NCBI RefSeq assembly: GCF_024172085.1
Contig: NZ_JAMZDZ010000001.1
Location: 5,828,001-5,892,000 of the forward strand
DNA length: 64,000 bases
Direction of reading: 5' to 3'
Source: Hamadaea flava
GTDB lineage: Bacteria > Actinomycetota > Actinomycetes > Mycobacteriales > Micromonosporaceae
Part shown: piece by piece, positions 34,771-44,084 of the stretch
Numbering within the stretch: the stretch's first letter is position 1
How the letters are laid out: every line of letters begins with the position of its first letter
Notes under the pieces: model-generated
What the model was told of the DNA's origin: nothing
The model's database searches: none
Seen by the model: only the letters and a program-made list of their open reading frames with translations
Translations under genes and position numbers: made by a program

Positions 34771-34991
34771 GTCATGGATAGTAGCATTTCTTGAAGATTG
34801 CGTCCGAAAATGAACCAGAGTCTAGGCGGAATTTGGGAGGTACTGAGAGCTACCGGCGAGCAGCGCGGTGATGTGCCTGCGTTGCTCGCTGTGCGCGCCA
34901 CACCCCCAGCACCGTAGCTACGCGGTACGACAAGAAAGCCAGATACCACTGGGCCGGTCACGCGTTATAACTCCCGGCGGGCTGATCGGCC

Positions 34992-35714
34992 GTGGGAGGA
35001 ATGTTGAAACAGCGAAGGATGAGGTCGGACGGCGGCTCGAGCGACGGAGGCAAGAGCTGGATTCGTGTCAGCATCCGCCTCAGGGGCGCGCTAAGCGTGG
35101 GCGGTGTGGCTCTGGTGGGCCTGATCTCAGCGATCTTCGCGCTGAACCAAGACGCACGTGGAACCGGCGCTGGCCAGAACGCGAACGTGGCTGTCGCCGC
35201 CTCGCCGTCGCCGACCGGCATGAGCCCATCGCCATCGCCGTCAAGTCTAAAAACAACGCGGCCTAGGCGGCCTTCAGCACCTGACCCAGCCCCTAGCAGG
35301 TCGGCTATTCGGTCGCCGGCTCCGGAAAGCACAGTGGCTCCGTCTGCGAGTCACCCGATTTCGCTTGTTCGACCGGCAGAGCCGTTCGAACGCGGCAACC
35401 CGATCATGGCTCAGGTCGACCAGGCGACCACGACCACGTCCCGTCTGGCGCTCATCGGACACATCGCGAATGAACCAAACTGGACGGTCTTCGGAACGTG
35501 TGAACGAACGTCAGCGACCACGTTCCGCTGCTTTCTCGACCCGTGGCCGGACGCCCCCGCTGGCGCCCGATACTACGTTCGGGCGTTGCTGCTTACTGAT
35601 GCGGGCCTCGACCTGGCCGTGGCACTCGGCTGCATACCTGTTGGCGAGGTAGCTGAGCGTTTGGCTGGGGTCCTGATCGCTCAGGCGGAGCAGGTGTCCA
35701 TCTTGCTCGGATAG
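34992..35714 (+). CDS. membrane-anchored hypothetical protein
   Basis: 240 residues if the GTG at 34992 is used; ATG at 35001 is the alternative and sits only one base after GGGAGGA. A basic N-terminus is followed by one membrane helix (GALSVGGVALVGLISAIFAL, about 33-52), then a Pro/Ser/Ala-rich linker (~70-120) and a C-terminal globular domain (~135-240) with three cysteines (WTVFGTCERTSATTFRCFLD; ALGCIP). Type-II membrane topology with an extracellular domain is likely. It is divergent from the ImmA/IrrE operon. No family recognised. Confidence 0.65.
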   Translation: MGGMLKQRRMRSDGGSSDGGKSWIRVSIRLRGALSVGGVALVGLISAIFALNQDARGTGAGQNANVAVAASPSPTGMSPSPSPSSLKTTRPRRPSAPDPAPSRSAIRSPAPESTVAPSASHPISLVRPAEPFERGNPIMAQVDQATTTTSRLALIGHIANEPNWTVFGTCERTSATTFRCFLDPWPDAPAGARYYVRALLLTDAGLDLAVALGCIPVGEVAERLAGVLIAQAEQVSILLG

Positions 35715-35830
35715 AACCACACGGAGCGCGTGACCCGGAGTGCCTGGCAGTTTGCATGGCGTGCCACTTCGGCGGTGGCTCCAGGGCAAGCACGTCGCGT
35801 CACCCAGGGTTTGCCAAATGCCCGAACTGG

Positions 35831-35871
35831 ATGTCTCGCCGCCGACGGCGAATGTCTCGCCGCCGACGGCG
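35831..35871. repeat. 20-bp direct repeat in tandem
   Basis: ATGTCTCGCCGCCGACGGCG occurs at 35831-35850 and again at 35852-35871, one base apart (period 21 = two helical turns), in the gap between convergent genes. Each unit has an imperfect palindromic GC core. Possible tandem operator or decay product. Confidence 0.55.
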
Positions 35872-35919
35872 CTCCTAGCCGTGTCCGTTTCGTCGACCCG
35901 TGGCGTCAAAAGGCCGCCG

Positions 35920-36789
35920 TTACGCGGCCGCCAGCACCAAGCCGAAAAGGATTAGCAAGATCAGCAGCCATGTCACCGCCGTCAGGATGTGGCGCGGCGG
36001 CCGCAGCAGGCTCAGCCCGGGTGCTTCTTCCTGACGGATTTCGATCCATTCGCCGTGGTCGGTCATCTGCCAGTCGCGGATGGTTTCCATCGGCGGGGGA
36101 GGAGTGCGTCCGACGATCGTGTGGCCGGCGGTCGACAAGGCCGCCCACCGCGGTGTCGGTAGCTGCGCGTACCCGCGGTAGAGCGCCACCCACTGGTCGA
36201 GCCATGCCTTCTGCTGTTCGTCGGGTAGGTCGATGGCTTTGAGGAAGCTGGTCACGTTGGGTTTCGGGGGCAGCTTGTTCGGGTCTCCGCCGTTGGTGGC
36301 GCGGTGCCAACTGCTCTGCCGGAGCGTGGGGTGGTAGTTGCGCTCTACTGTGATCTTGTAGATCCGGTTGTAGCTGAGCCCGGACAGTTCGCGCAGCATT
36401 TTCAAGCCTTCGACGTACAGCTGTTTGGTGCTGCACGTGGTCGGGTCGGGCAGCGGCTGCCCGTGCCACCAGGGTGTGGCCGGCTGGACCGCTTCGGGCG
36501 GGCTGGCGGCGGCCTTAAGCCCAGCGGCGATCCGATCGCGGTGCTCGACGAACGCCTTCACGTCTGCCTTGCTGTCGCAGGCGCCGACGTAGGCCTTGAC
36601 CACCTCGACGGTGGGCAGCTGGTATCCGTGGTCGGCGGCGTGTAGCGCCGCCCGTGAGTAGTAGGTGCGCCGGGCCAGTTCGGCGTAGGAGTATCCGCCC
36701 TTTTGCCGCAGCTGCCGCAGCTCGTAGCCGAACTCGGCGATCGGCCCGTCGGCCGGGTCCGCGGGCGCCCGTTCGTTCTGCCGTGCCAT
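35920..36789 (-). CDS. membrane-anchored XRE-family helix-turn-helix protein
   Basis: 289 residues from ATG 36789. The XRE domain lies at about 17-70 (FGYELRQLRQKGGYSYAELA, RRTYYSRAALHAADHG). A helical middle follows (~120-200), including a second HTH-like stretch LRELSGLSYNRIYKITVERN. The C-terminus is one hydrophobic helix (ILTAVTWLLILLILFGLVLA), so the DNA-binding domain faces the cytoplasm from a C-terminal membrane anchor. This helix-turn-helix plus C-terminal tail architecture is common in actinobacteria and of unknown function. It follows the 88-residue membrane protein by 68 bp and may be co-transcribed. Confidence 0.8.
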   Translation of the reverse strand: MARQNERAPADPADGPIAEFGYELRQLRQKGGYSYAELARRTYYSRAALHAADHGYQLPTVEVVKAYVGACDSKADVKAFVEHRDRIAAGLKAAASPPEAVQPATPWWHGQPLPDPTTCSTKQLYVEGLKMLRELSGLSYNRIYKITVERNYHPTLRQSSWHRATNGGDPNKLPPKPNVTSFLKAIDLPDEQQKAWLDQWVALYRGYAQLPTPRWAALSTAGHTIVGRTPPPPMETIRDWQMTDHGEWIEIRQEEAPGLSLLRPPRHILTAVTWLLILLILFGLVLAAA

Positions 36790-36857
36790 GTCGTCGTCCC
36801 TTTCCCCGTGCGTGGAGGACGGGCCCACCATCCGGTGGGCCCGACTTCTCGCGTGGA

Positions 36858-37124
36858 TCAGCTGTTGGCCCGCTGGTGGATGCGTACTGCGGCCAGCCCG
36901 CCGGCGAGCGTCACGGCGACCGCGGCGTAGGGCGACACTCCGGCTGTCACGAGGAGGGTGACGAAGACGAGTACCACCACGATGATGGTCACGACCGCCG
37001 GGCGGCGGCGCGGGCGCAGGCAGTACGCCGTATACATGGCCACGAGGGCCAGGTAGCCGGGGATGGTCGCTGACCGGTCCGGCGCGGCGGGCAGAGCGGA
37101 TCCTGCCGGTGGGGTGAGGGACAC
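36858..37124 (-). CDS. small membrane protein (88 aa)
   Basis: 88 residues with three hydrophobic helices: IPGYLALVAMYTAYCL, AVVTIIVVVLVFVTLLVTAG and YAAVAVTLAGGLAAV. Charges sit at the loop RPRRRP, which should be cytoplasmic. Function unknown. It is the first gene of the unit that continues with the membrane-anchored XRE protein. Confidence 0.65.
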   Translation of the reverse strand: MSLTPPAGSALPAAPDRSATIPGYLALVAMYTAYCLRPRRRPAVVTIIVVVLVFVTLLVTAGVSPYAAVAVTLAGGLAAVRIHQRANS

Positions 37125-38076
37125 GTGCGTCTCCTAACGCGTTGTGTGTGTGGGTGTGCGATCCGGTTTGGCGGAGCTTGGGCACCGCGCGTCGGCGGGT
37201 GGTCGGACTTGGTCCCGTCAGGACTCACCCACGCGGTGATCTCTTCGCCGACACCACTTCACCCCGTGTGCGCCGGTGCCGGTAGTGCGACGCTGTCTGG
37301 AGTTACCTGTTCCAGCGAACCGAACACCGCGAGGTACGAAAATGTCGCTGTGCCCCGATTCGCGAGAATTGCTGACTCGGAACGGGACGGCTGAACGGCA
37401 GAGTCGGCTCGTATGTTCAGGGCGGCCGTTCTGGAACATGCAGACCTGAACGCCGGACCCCTTTCTGTCCCGTGTGGTGTGTCGGTAGACATGTGGCACC
37501 GCATTCAGCGGTGCTGCCGCCCGCTGCTCCTTACGGTGTGGCGGTGTGCGATCCCCTGTAACGAGACCGTCCGTTTGGTCCCGGGCGAGCTCACCGTTCA
37601 CGGCGTCATCTGCTGATATGGCCGTGAACTGCTCCATCACCCCGGTGCTTTTCGCCGGTCGGCGTGATGCGTTTCCATCTGCGGATCGCGGGTGCCGGGC
37701 TCGACGCACCGCCGCGGTCCCGCCTGCGGATCTGCGGCGGTGCTCAGAGCGGTTCTTCACGTCGCGTTCACCGCAGAGTGTTCCGGCGGTGGCAGGTGCC
37801 GATCCGTGCTGTGCCGATCCCGGTCCGTGACAGGCTCGCCGTGACGTCCGGTCGGCTGGACGGCGGCAGACCCGCGCAACCGTGATCGGATGGAAGTTCC
37901 GCCAGCCCGCGGTGACGCGCCCAACCTGGCCGGCCTCGCCCCGGCGCGGCCGGCCGCGAGGCGCCCCTGTCCTTCCGGCTCGTCGGCGAACATTCCCCGC
38001 CGGCTGAGGCTGGGGAGGTGGTCTGCCGCTCGGGTTCGTGGCGTCCGCCTGCGGGGTGGGTGTGGTCGCCTGGTCG
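37125..38076. other. 950-bp region without a supported gene
   Basis: Several overlapping open frames exist on both strands, but none has a recognisable product, good ribosome-binding site or coherent codon bias. It must contain the promoter of the 36858-37124 gene. I see no strong repeat or RNA structure. Confidence 0.5.
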
Positions 38077-39228
38077 TCATGGGATCCGGCTCATGGTCGT
38101 GTTTTCCAGGTACAGGACATAGTGGGCGGTGGCGACCGCGGTCCTCGTCTGACTGCCGGCGGCGGCCGGGGCGAGGAGGTCTTCCTCGTAGCTGAGTAGC
38201 GCCCCGGTTTCCTCGTCGATCACCATCAGGAAGCGGGTGGCGCTGGGGCCGTCGGTGTCGAGGTCGATACCGAACGCGATGCCGGGCCGGCCGGCCCGGT
38301 CGTGGACGTCACCCATGTAGCGCAGACCGCTCTCGGCCAGGATCGACAGGACGGCGGCGCGTTGGCGTGGGCTCAGGTGATGCTGCCGGTAGAGATCGGC
38401 GACCGCCCGCAAGGTGGCGGTGGTGCCCGTGGTGCCTGGGTGTGCCGCGGCCAGTTGCGCGGTGAGCTGGCTGGGGGTGTCGGCCGGGTCGGGGATCTGC
38501 AGCCGGATTCCGTCGTCGTTGCCGGTGCCGCTGCCGGGCAGGTCGCGGTAATCGCGCACCGGCTGGCCGGCGGGGATGGGTTCGTGCAGATACGGCTCGT
38601 CGAACACCCCGGCGGCCGGTGTGGGCAGGGTGACTCTGCGGGTGTGGGCGCTGCGGTCGGGAGCCCACCACACGTGCAGGTCGTATGCGATTTGGCTGCG
38701 GGCGTGGGTGGGGTCGGCGTCGCTGATGTCGGCCCAGTAGTCGCGTAGCCGGACGTAGGTGACGGGCAGAGCCGGTGGCGCCGTAAGGTCCCCGACATGT
38801 TCTGACATGGTGCGCAGCATCATGGTCCCGTCTTGGGAGATGCTCACCAGTTGCGGTGCTGGGGTGTCGGCCATCCGCGCCCGGGCGGTGGGGGCTGGTG
38901 ACGCGGTGGTCGCGACGGGCGACGCCGTGGGCGGGGTGGCGACGGTGTTGGCTGTGGTCGTCACGACCGCCGCCGTAGCCAAAGCGAGAAGCCCAGCCGC
39001 CGCGGACACCACCGCTGCCACCCGATTGCGGACGCGGTCGGTCAGCAGACGTGCCATCGACACCGGCTCCGGCAGCCAGTCGCCCCGCCGGGCACGTGCC
39101 ACCGGAATCGCCATGATCTGCTCCGGGGACGGCGGCGCCGCAGCAGGCCGCTCGGCGTCCGCGGCCGCGTGCAGGAGCGCGGCGACGTCGTCAGGGCTGA
39201 GCGCACGCCGGCGGTCTGTGCGCGTCAT
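38077..39228 (-). CDS. CU044_5270-family membrane protein, sigma-factor partner
   Basis: 383 residues from the ATG at 39228, which overlaps the sigma gene stop (ATGA). The N-terminal ~85 residues are cytoplasmic (SPDDVAALLHAAADAERPAA), a single membrane helix follows (VAAVVSAAAGLLALATAAVV, about 88-107), then a Thr/Pro/Ala linker and an extracellular domain with VTYVRLRDYWADISD, a block typical of CU044_5270 proteins, and VADLYRQHHLSPRQRAAVLS. These proteins are habitually coupled to ECF sigma genes and are thought to serve as anti-sigma or sensor components. Confidence 0.82.
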   Translation of the reverse strand: MTRTDRRRALSPDDVAALLHAAADAERPAAAPPSPEQIMAIPVARARRGDWLPEPVSMARLLTDRVRNRVAAVVSAAAGLLALATAAVVTTTANTVATPPTASPVATTASPAPTARARMADTPAPQLVSISQDGTMMLRTMSEHVGDLTAPPALPVTYVRLRDYWADISDADPTHARSQIAYDLHVWWAPDRSAHTRRVTLPTPAAGVFDEPYLHEPIPAGQPVRDYRDLPGSGTGNDDGIRLQIPDPADTPSQLTAQLAAAHPGTTGTTATLRAVADLYRQHHLSPRQRAAVLSILAESGLRYMGDVHDRAGRPGIAFGIDLDTDGPSATRFLMVIDEETGALLSYEEDLLAPAAAGSQTRTAVATAHYVLYLENTTMSRIP

Positions 39229-39815
39229 GCGTCGTCTCCTTTCCGTGGCTGGATGAGGCGAAGCCGTTGCAGGCGATGTATTTCCTGAACATGAGGGTCG
39301 GAGCTCAGCTTCTTCAGAGCTCGTTCCCGTCGCTTGGTGACCAGGTTCGCCGAGTACCGCACCCGGAAAATGCGGCCCATGATCGTGGCCACCTGTTCGT
39401 GTGGCCGTTTGTCGACGTCGGTGAGCCACAGCAGGATGCGGTCGACCGGTTTGAGCGGCCTGACGAGGTCCTGATAAGCGTCGTTGATGAGGATCTTCTC
39501 GTCCGGCTCAGCCGAAACCGGGTGCTCCGTGAGGCTTTCCAGGGGAGCTTGCCGGTCGCTGAACCGCTTCTCGTGCCGCCGGCGGGTGCGGGCCTTGTTC
39601 CTCGCGACGGCGTAGAGCCACCCCGTCGGATCCTCGTCCAATTCGCCGCGGCGCTGCACCGCCAAATGCAGGGCATCATTGACCGCGAGCGGAGCCAGGT
39701 CGACGAAGTTCGGATAGAGCATGTTGCTGATGAAACACACCAGTTCGGTGTAGTGAGCTGCCGTGAGTTCCCGTAGCCAGGTGTCGTCATCGGCACCGTC
39801 CGCACTGAGGGGCAA
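39225..39815 (-). CDS. RNA polymerase ECF-type sigma factor (divergent)
   Basis: 196 residues. Region 2 is recognisable: LVCFISNMLYPNFVDLAPLAVNDALHL, then PTGWLYAVARNKARTRRRHE. Region 4 is weaker: LKPVDRILLWLTDVDKRPHE, then QVATIMGRIFRVRYSANLVT. The recognition helix differs from standard ECF factors. It is translationally coupled to the CU044_5270 gene; a second such pair lies at 45136-46652, so the cell has at least two related systems. Confidence is lower for sigma activity than for family membership. Confidence 0.75.
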   Translation of the reverse strand: MPLSADGADDDTWLRELTAAHYTELVCFISNMLYPNFVDLAPLAVNDALHLAVQRRGELDEDPTGWLYAVARNKARTRRRHEKRFSDRQAPLESLTEHPVSAEPDEKILINDAYQDLVRPLKPVDRILLWLTDVDKRPHEQVATIMGRIFRVRYSANLVTKRRERALKKLSSDPHVQEIHRLQRLRLIQPRKGDDA

Positions 39816-40206
39816 GGGGATCTACTCCATCGTGTAAGCCCGGCAACCCGGCCATTGCCAGATCTGAGTGTCCTTCCACTTACCTCAGTGCCGGGTGATG
39901 CCCCCCAGATGACACCTGACCGTCACGAATCAGCAAGAAACCACGAATAGCCGAGTAGCCATCCACGTTGGTCGCTTGCCTGGTCACATAACATGAGGTC
40001 AGGATGATGACAATCACTCATGTATATTTTCGGTCAGTGTTCGCCGCCATTCGGATGACCCGGCATACGATCAGCGGACTCGTTGCCTAAAGCAATCGCA
40101 GCATCACTCAGAGGTGACGATCGTGAGGCTCTGGCCAAGCCTCGCACCGCGCGCGGGACCACAGTCTTCAGCGCCCACCGTGGCGCCATCCCATCCGGAG
40201 GCACAC
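39816..40206. promoter_or_regulatory. divergent promoter region with inverted repeat
   Basis: 390 bp between the divergent sigma factor and I36-type inhibitor genes. An AT-rich pocket at 39985-40035 contains ACATGAG (39991-39997) and CTCATGT (40017-40023), 7-bp arms 19 bp apart. Nothing else is supportable here. Confidence 0.45.
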
Positions 40207-40743
40207 ATGACCCCCCGCATCACCCGGCGCATCCTCGCCATCGTGCTGACCCTCGCCGCCACCGCCATCGTCGCCGACGCCGTCCAGCCCGAAGCCGCCA
40301 CCGCGGCCGGCACCACGAAGCTCCAGGCCGAGATCAACGCCTACCTCGTGAGGAACCCCGGCGGCACCCAGATCAACGCCACCGACATCTCCTACAGCGG
40401 CGGCGCCTTCATCGTCACCCTCGGCCGCACCACATCGCTGAGCCTGACCGCGGACTGCCCGGCCGGCTGGTTCTGCTTCTACGACGCCACCGACTACAAC
40501 GGCGCCCGCGGCCGGCTCTCCAGCTGCGGCTGGCAGGACCTGGCCCAATGGAACTGGAACGACCGCGTCGTGTCGGCCTACTTCAACACCCAGAAGTCCG
40601 GCTACGTCGACTTCCTCGACCACGCCGCCGGCTACACCTCCCACGGCCACGACACGAAACTGTTCACCGTCAGCGCCAGCTCACCCGGGCTGCGGCTCGT
40701 CCCGTACCCTTACCGCGCTGACCACGTCAACTACCACTGCTGA
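40207..40743 (+). CDS. peptidase inhibitor family I36-like secreted protein
   Basis: 178 residues; the ATG at 40207 is chosen for GGAGG upstream and because the signal peptide starts there (RITRRILAIVLTLAATAIVA, cleavage near AATA). The mature part has the I36 (SMI) core: CPAGWFCFYDATDYNGARGR with further Cys in LSSCGW, then VVSAYFNTQKSGYVDFLDHA and a terminal Cys. I36 proteins resemble beta-gamma-crystallins; the founder inhibits Streptomyces metalloproteinase. The target is unknown. It is followed by a strong terminator and stands alone. Confidence 0.85.
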   Translation: MTPRITRRILAIVLTLAATAIVADAVQPEAATAAGTTKLQAEINAYLVRNPGGTQINATDISYSGGAFIVTLGRTTSLSLTADCPAGWFCFYDATDYNGARGRLSSCGWQDLAQWNWNDRVVSAYFNTQKSGYVDFLDHAAGYTSHGHDTKLFTVSASSPGLRLVPYPYRADHVNYHC

Positions 40744-40758
40744 CCCCGCAACGCACGG

Positions 40759-40785
40759 GGTGGACGGCGGTGACCGCCGTCCACC
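40759..40785 (+). terminator. hairpin terminator after the I36-like gene
   Basis: GGTGGACGGCGG (40759-40770), TGA loop, CCGCCGTCCACC (40774-40785): a perfect 12-bp GC-rich stem 16 bp after the stop codon. The rest of 40786-41084 contains no gene I can support. Confidence 0.8.
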
Positions 40786-41084
40786 TCGGCCACCGGCGAG
40801 ACCTCGGCCGCGCACTCCGACGCCGGAACAGCACAACGCAGACGACGCTTTGAGCGCCGCAGCCCGGACATCCACATAGAACCGAGACGTACTCCGGCCT
40901 ATTCGCGCGGCGAGCGCCAGAGCGGCCAAGTGATTCGCGTCGGGCAGGCCATCGAAGATCTGTAGTTGATCGATCAAGTTGTCCACAGATCATGCGTAGG
41001 GTCTTGTCTATGGCTGACTCGTCTGCCTAACGTCGGCACGAGTGCCCCAGGGGGAGGGGTGCTGCGACGGGGGAGGTTCGCGAG

Positions 41085-42281
41085 GTGGGTAATCCGCTGG
41101 TAGCGCAGACACAGTCGTCAACCACCTGGTACACCGGGCTCGGCCTGATCGAAGACGCCGCCCAGATCACGAACGGCATCAAGAACGACAGCTGGGTCGA
41201 CGGCACGCTCGGCACCGTCGGCGGCGCCCTCGACGTCCTGGGCATGGTCATCGACCCGCTCGGGACGCTGGTCGCCTGGGGCGTGTCGTGGCTGATGGAG
41301 CACGTCAAACCGCTGAAAGAGGCCCTCGACTGGCTCGCCGGCAACCCCGACGAGATCTCCGCCCACGCCCAGACGTGGGAGAACGTCGCCAAACACGTCC
41401 TGGACACGCAGAAGTACTACGCCGACGCGGTCAAGACCGAGACCGCGTCGTGGATCGGCCCGTCCGGCGACGCCTACCGGCAGCACGCCGGCAACCAGCT
41501 CAACGTCATGGAAGGCATCGGCAAAGCCGCTCATGGCATCCACTACGCCGTGATGGGCGCCGGGCTGATCGTCGGCCTGGTGCGCGGCATCGTCCGGGAC
41601 CTGATCGCCCAGTTCATCGGCACCCTGGCCGCCCGGCTGCCGCAGTGGCTCGCCGAAGCCGGACTCACCCTGGGCCTGGCGACACCAGTGGTTATCGGCC
41701 AGGTCGTCTCGCTGGTCACCACCTGGGTCAACAAGATCCAGAAGTTCATCCGGGCGCTGCTGTCGAGCCTGCGCAAACTCATCCCGATGGTCAAGAAGCT
41801 CGGCGACATCCTGGAAAAGCTCAAGGACCTGCTGCGCAAGCTCGGCCGCACGGGCGCCGGCAAACACGGCGACGACCTGCCGACCTCGACGCCGAAAGGC
41901 CCGCCGAAGATCGACGACCCGGACTTCGCACCCCGCCCGTCACAGGTCGACCGGCACGGCAACCTCACCGACGGCACCTACCGGGTCAACAGCGCCGGCA
42001 ACAAACGCCACACCTACGGCGAAGCCCCCGAAGGCAAGAGCTACTTCAACGAGGGCACCGACGTCGACCAGCTCAGCATGGACGCCGCCCAATACGCCGA
42101 TCAGAAAGGCCTGTGGTACGGGCAAAACCCCGGCCACCCCAGCGACTACCCCAACAAAGCCAAGGTCGTCTACGACCAGCCCGTCGGCGTGCACGGCAGC
42201 ACCAACCAGCCCACCAATGTCGTCAACGTCTACCGTAAGAAGAACGGAACCATCCACGTCACACCGGGGAGCCCAGAGTGA
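41085..42281 (+). CDS. WXG100/ESX-type polymorphic toxin
   Basis: 398 residues. The N-terminal half is helical and WXG100-like: LKEALDWLAGNPDEISAHAQ, a helical hairpin, then TASWIGPSGDAYRQH near 120-134, the W-x-G-turn of ESX substrates. A hydrophobic hairpin follows (IHYAVMGAGLIVGLVRGIV; GLATPVVIGQVVSLVTTWV), as in actinobacterial toxins delivered by type VII secretion. A Pro-rich linker (~255-290) leads to a ~100-residue C-terminal domain (NSAGNKRHTYGEAPEGKSYF ... KAKVVYDQPVGVHGSTN ... NGTIHVTPGSP), presumably the toxin. I cannot name its fold. The 4-bp overlap with the next gene supports toxin/immunity. Confidence 0.75.
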   Translation: MGNPLVAQTQSSTTWYTGLGLIEDAAQITNGIKNDSWVDGTLGTVGGALDVLGMVIDPLGTLVAWGVSWLMEHVKPLKEALDWLAGNPDEISAHAQTWENVAKHVLDTQKYYADAVKTETASWIGPSGDAYRQHAGNQLNVMEGIGKAAHGIHYAVMGAGLIVGLVRGIVRDLIAQFIGTLAARLPQWLAEAGLTLGLATPVVIGQVVSLVTTWVNKIQKFIRALLSSLRKLIPMVKKLGDILEKLKDLLRKLGRTGAGKHGDDLPTSTPKGPPKIDDPDFAPRPSQVDRHGNLTDGTYRVNSAGNKRHTYGEAPEGKSYFNEGTDVDQLSMDAAQYADQKGLWYGQNPGHPSDYPNKAKVVYDQPVGVHGSTNQPTNVVNVYRKKNGTIHVTPGSPE

Positions 42282-42682
42282 TCAACCTCGACACCGCGCT
42301 GGCCCCGTTCCAGGACCCAGCCGCACACGCGGGCTGGTCCGGCGAACAAGCCAAGAAGGCCGCCGACATGGCCGCGGCCGAGGCCGGCTACGCCGTCACG
42401 TGGGAACCCGGCGACGAAGAATGGGTCCTGCTCGCCGACGACACCGCCTACCAGGCGATGGTGTCGGTCCGATACCCCCTGGCCCTGGCCACCCCGACCG
42501 CTGCGGTGTACCTGCGTGGTGGTGAAGTCCCCCTGACCCTGATCGAGATCACCGACTTCCTCGCCGAAGACCTCGAAGCAACCCCGGAACTGCTGACGAT
42601 GACCGTCCTGCCCTACGGCTGGGCCGACGACTTCGACCCCGGCGCGTTCTGTGCCAACGACCTGTTCGTCGAAAGCGTCTGA
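42278..42682 (+). CDS. probable immunity protein
   Basis: 134 residues, start ATG overlapping the toxin stop (ATGA). Acidic and small, with blocks WSGEQAKKAADMAAAEAGYA, YPLALATPTAAVYLRGGE and LIEITDFLAEDLEATPELLT. No signal peptide. High acidity, coupling to a toxin gene and lack of a partner domain are typical of immunity proteins. It probably binds the C-terminal domain of the WXG100-type toxin. Confidence 0.72.
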   Translation: MINLDTALAPFQDPAAHAGWSGEQAKKAADMAAAEAGYAVTWEPGDEEWVLLADDTAYQAMVSVRYPLALATPTAAVYLRGGEVPLTLIEITDFLAEDLEATPELLTMTVLPYGWADDFDPGAFCANDLFVESV

Positions 42683-42795
42683 GCAGACACGGCAGTGATG
42701 AACCAGCAGTCCACGAGTGCGTGGGCAGCTCTGCGGACCGCCGCACCCAATGCGCCTGACAGCCGCTGGCCAGGCGGCTATCAGGCTCCGCAGCA

Positions 42796-43419
42796 TCACA
42801 GCTTGTAGGACCGCAGGCGCCGGCGCATCTCAGCCGCGCGGTCGCGGAGAGCGACCGCGGCTTCGAACTGATCGATCGCCTGGCGGCCAATCACATGACT
42901 CGGCTGCGAAGCCGCGTCCGACATCGACCGCATACGCCGCCGCAGGTTCGACGGCTGTGGCAGGGCCGATCGGTCAGTCCCAGCAGGCGCACCCGGTGGG
43001 GGATCGAAGGGGTGGGCGAGCAGATCGAATACAAGGCCGGCCACGCCGCCTTCGTGACGACCAAGCTGAAGGTCATCACCAAGTCCCTGGTGAAGGTCTT
43101 TCGCCAGGACCTCCAGTTCCTCAGCCAGCTCGCGGATCCCGCTATGGTCGAGTTGTGCCCGGCTCAGCGGGATCTTATCGACAACAATCCTGCTCGTTTG
43201 CACCTCCACTCTGTTCAAGATCTCAATCGCGCGGTCGATCTCCGGCTCGTGCTGGCGGCAACGTGCTTCGAACTGCCGCTGCTTGGCTGCTTCTACTTTG
43301 TCCGCTCGCTGTTGCTTGCGGCTGCCGACAAGTCTGATCGCGCGAATCGCGCCCAGTACCACGGCGGCGCCGAACGAAGCGGCACCACCGAAGTTCGCCA
43401 CATCCTCAAGCGAAGACAT
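42796..43419 (-). CDS. membrane-anchored helical protein
   Basis: 207 residues from the ATG at 43419; the frame is open upstream to 43623 but the first ~68 residues of that extension have no protein-like character. The N-terminus is a hydrophobic helix (FGGAASFGAAVVLGAIRAIRLVG) followed by a basic, helical domain with a long predicted coiled coil (RKQQRADKVEAAKQRQFEAR, LAEELEVLAKDLHQGL). Function unknown. Confidence 0.55.
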   Translation of the reverse strand: MSSLEDVANFGGAASFGAAVVLGAIRAIRLVGSRKQQRADKVEAAKQRQFEARCRQHEPEIDRAIEILNRVEVQTSRIVVDKIPLSRAQLDHSGIRELAEELEVLAKDLHQGLGDDLQLGRHEGGVAGLVFDLLAHPFDPPPGAPAGTDRSALPQPSNLRRRMRSMSDAASQPSHVIGRQAIDQFEAAVALRDRAAEMRRRLRSYKL

Positions 43420-44084
43420 GTGCCATCCCCGGCGGGAGCGAGCGTGTCCGCACCACTCGGCGGTGCCCCGAACAGGGGTGATGTGCTGCTGTCGATGTGA
43501 ACCCATCGACGTCACAAGCCGCGGTGCGGACCGGCCCGCTGGCACTCGGCCCCACCCGCCGACCGGCGCGCAACCGGGCTTCGAGACCGGTGCAAGCGCT
43601 TGTGCCGCCAATCCCACGCCCACGACCGTCCCACGCCTGGCGCCGAACCCACGGTGCCACCTTCACGATTCTTCTCCTGTCACACCTCGCTGAGCGGCTG
43701 GAGGCGGTCGCCAAGCCAGACCGTGGAGCGCGTTGTCTCCGAAGACGAATGACCGCCCTGCCCGCCGAACTCGCTGAACTCGCTGAACTCAGTACGATCG
43801 GCGGCCCTCCGCTCGTGGCGGAGGTCGCCGTCGAACACTATGAAGAGGCTCCAGGCCAATGTCGACGGACAAGCAGTGCGACGGTGGCAGATGTTGGTCT
43901 CGTGAGTAAAGCGTGCGACGTGGGGATGTAGATCCAGACGGCCCTCGCGAGTAACCCCAATTGCGCAAGACTTTTAACTCACGGGTTCAACAACTGGGCG
44001 GCGATGCACCTACAGGTGAAACCGCTCCGGCACGTCATACCAGGCCGTGTCGACTGCACTGTAGAACAGGTAGCATCGGCGCGC
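43420..44084. other. region without a supported gene
   Basis: About 665 bp. Overlapping frames on both strands lack recognisable products. It includes the promoter of the downstream TetR gene; I see no clear operator palindrome. Confidence 0.45.

Noticed and set aside
35920-37185. A 421-residue frame that extends the XRE protein upstream to 37185
   Set aside because: The first ~130 residues are Arg/His/Pro-rich shadow of the 88-residue membrane protein gene on the same strand in another frame; the XRE protein starts properly at 36789.
40681-40986. 101-residue minus-strand frame after the I36-like gene
   Set aside because: It overlaps the terminator hairpin and the end of the I36-like gene, and its second half is low-complexity Gly/Arg.
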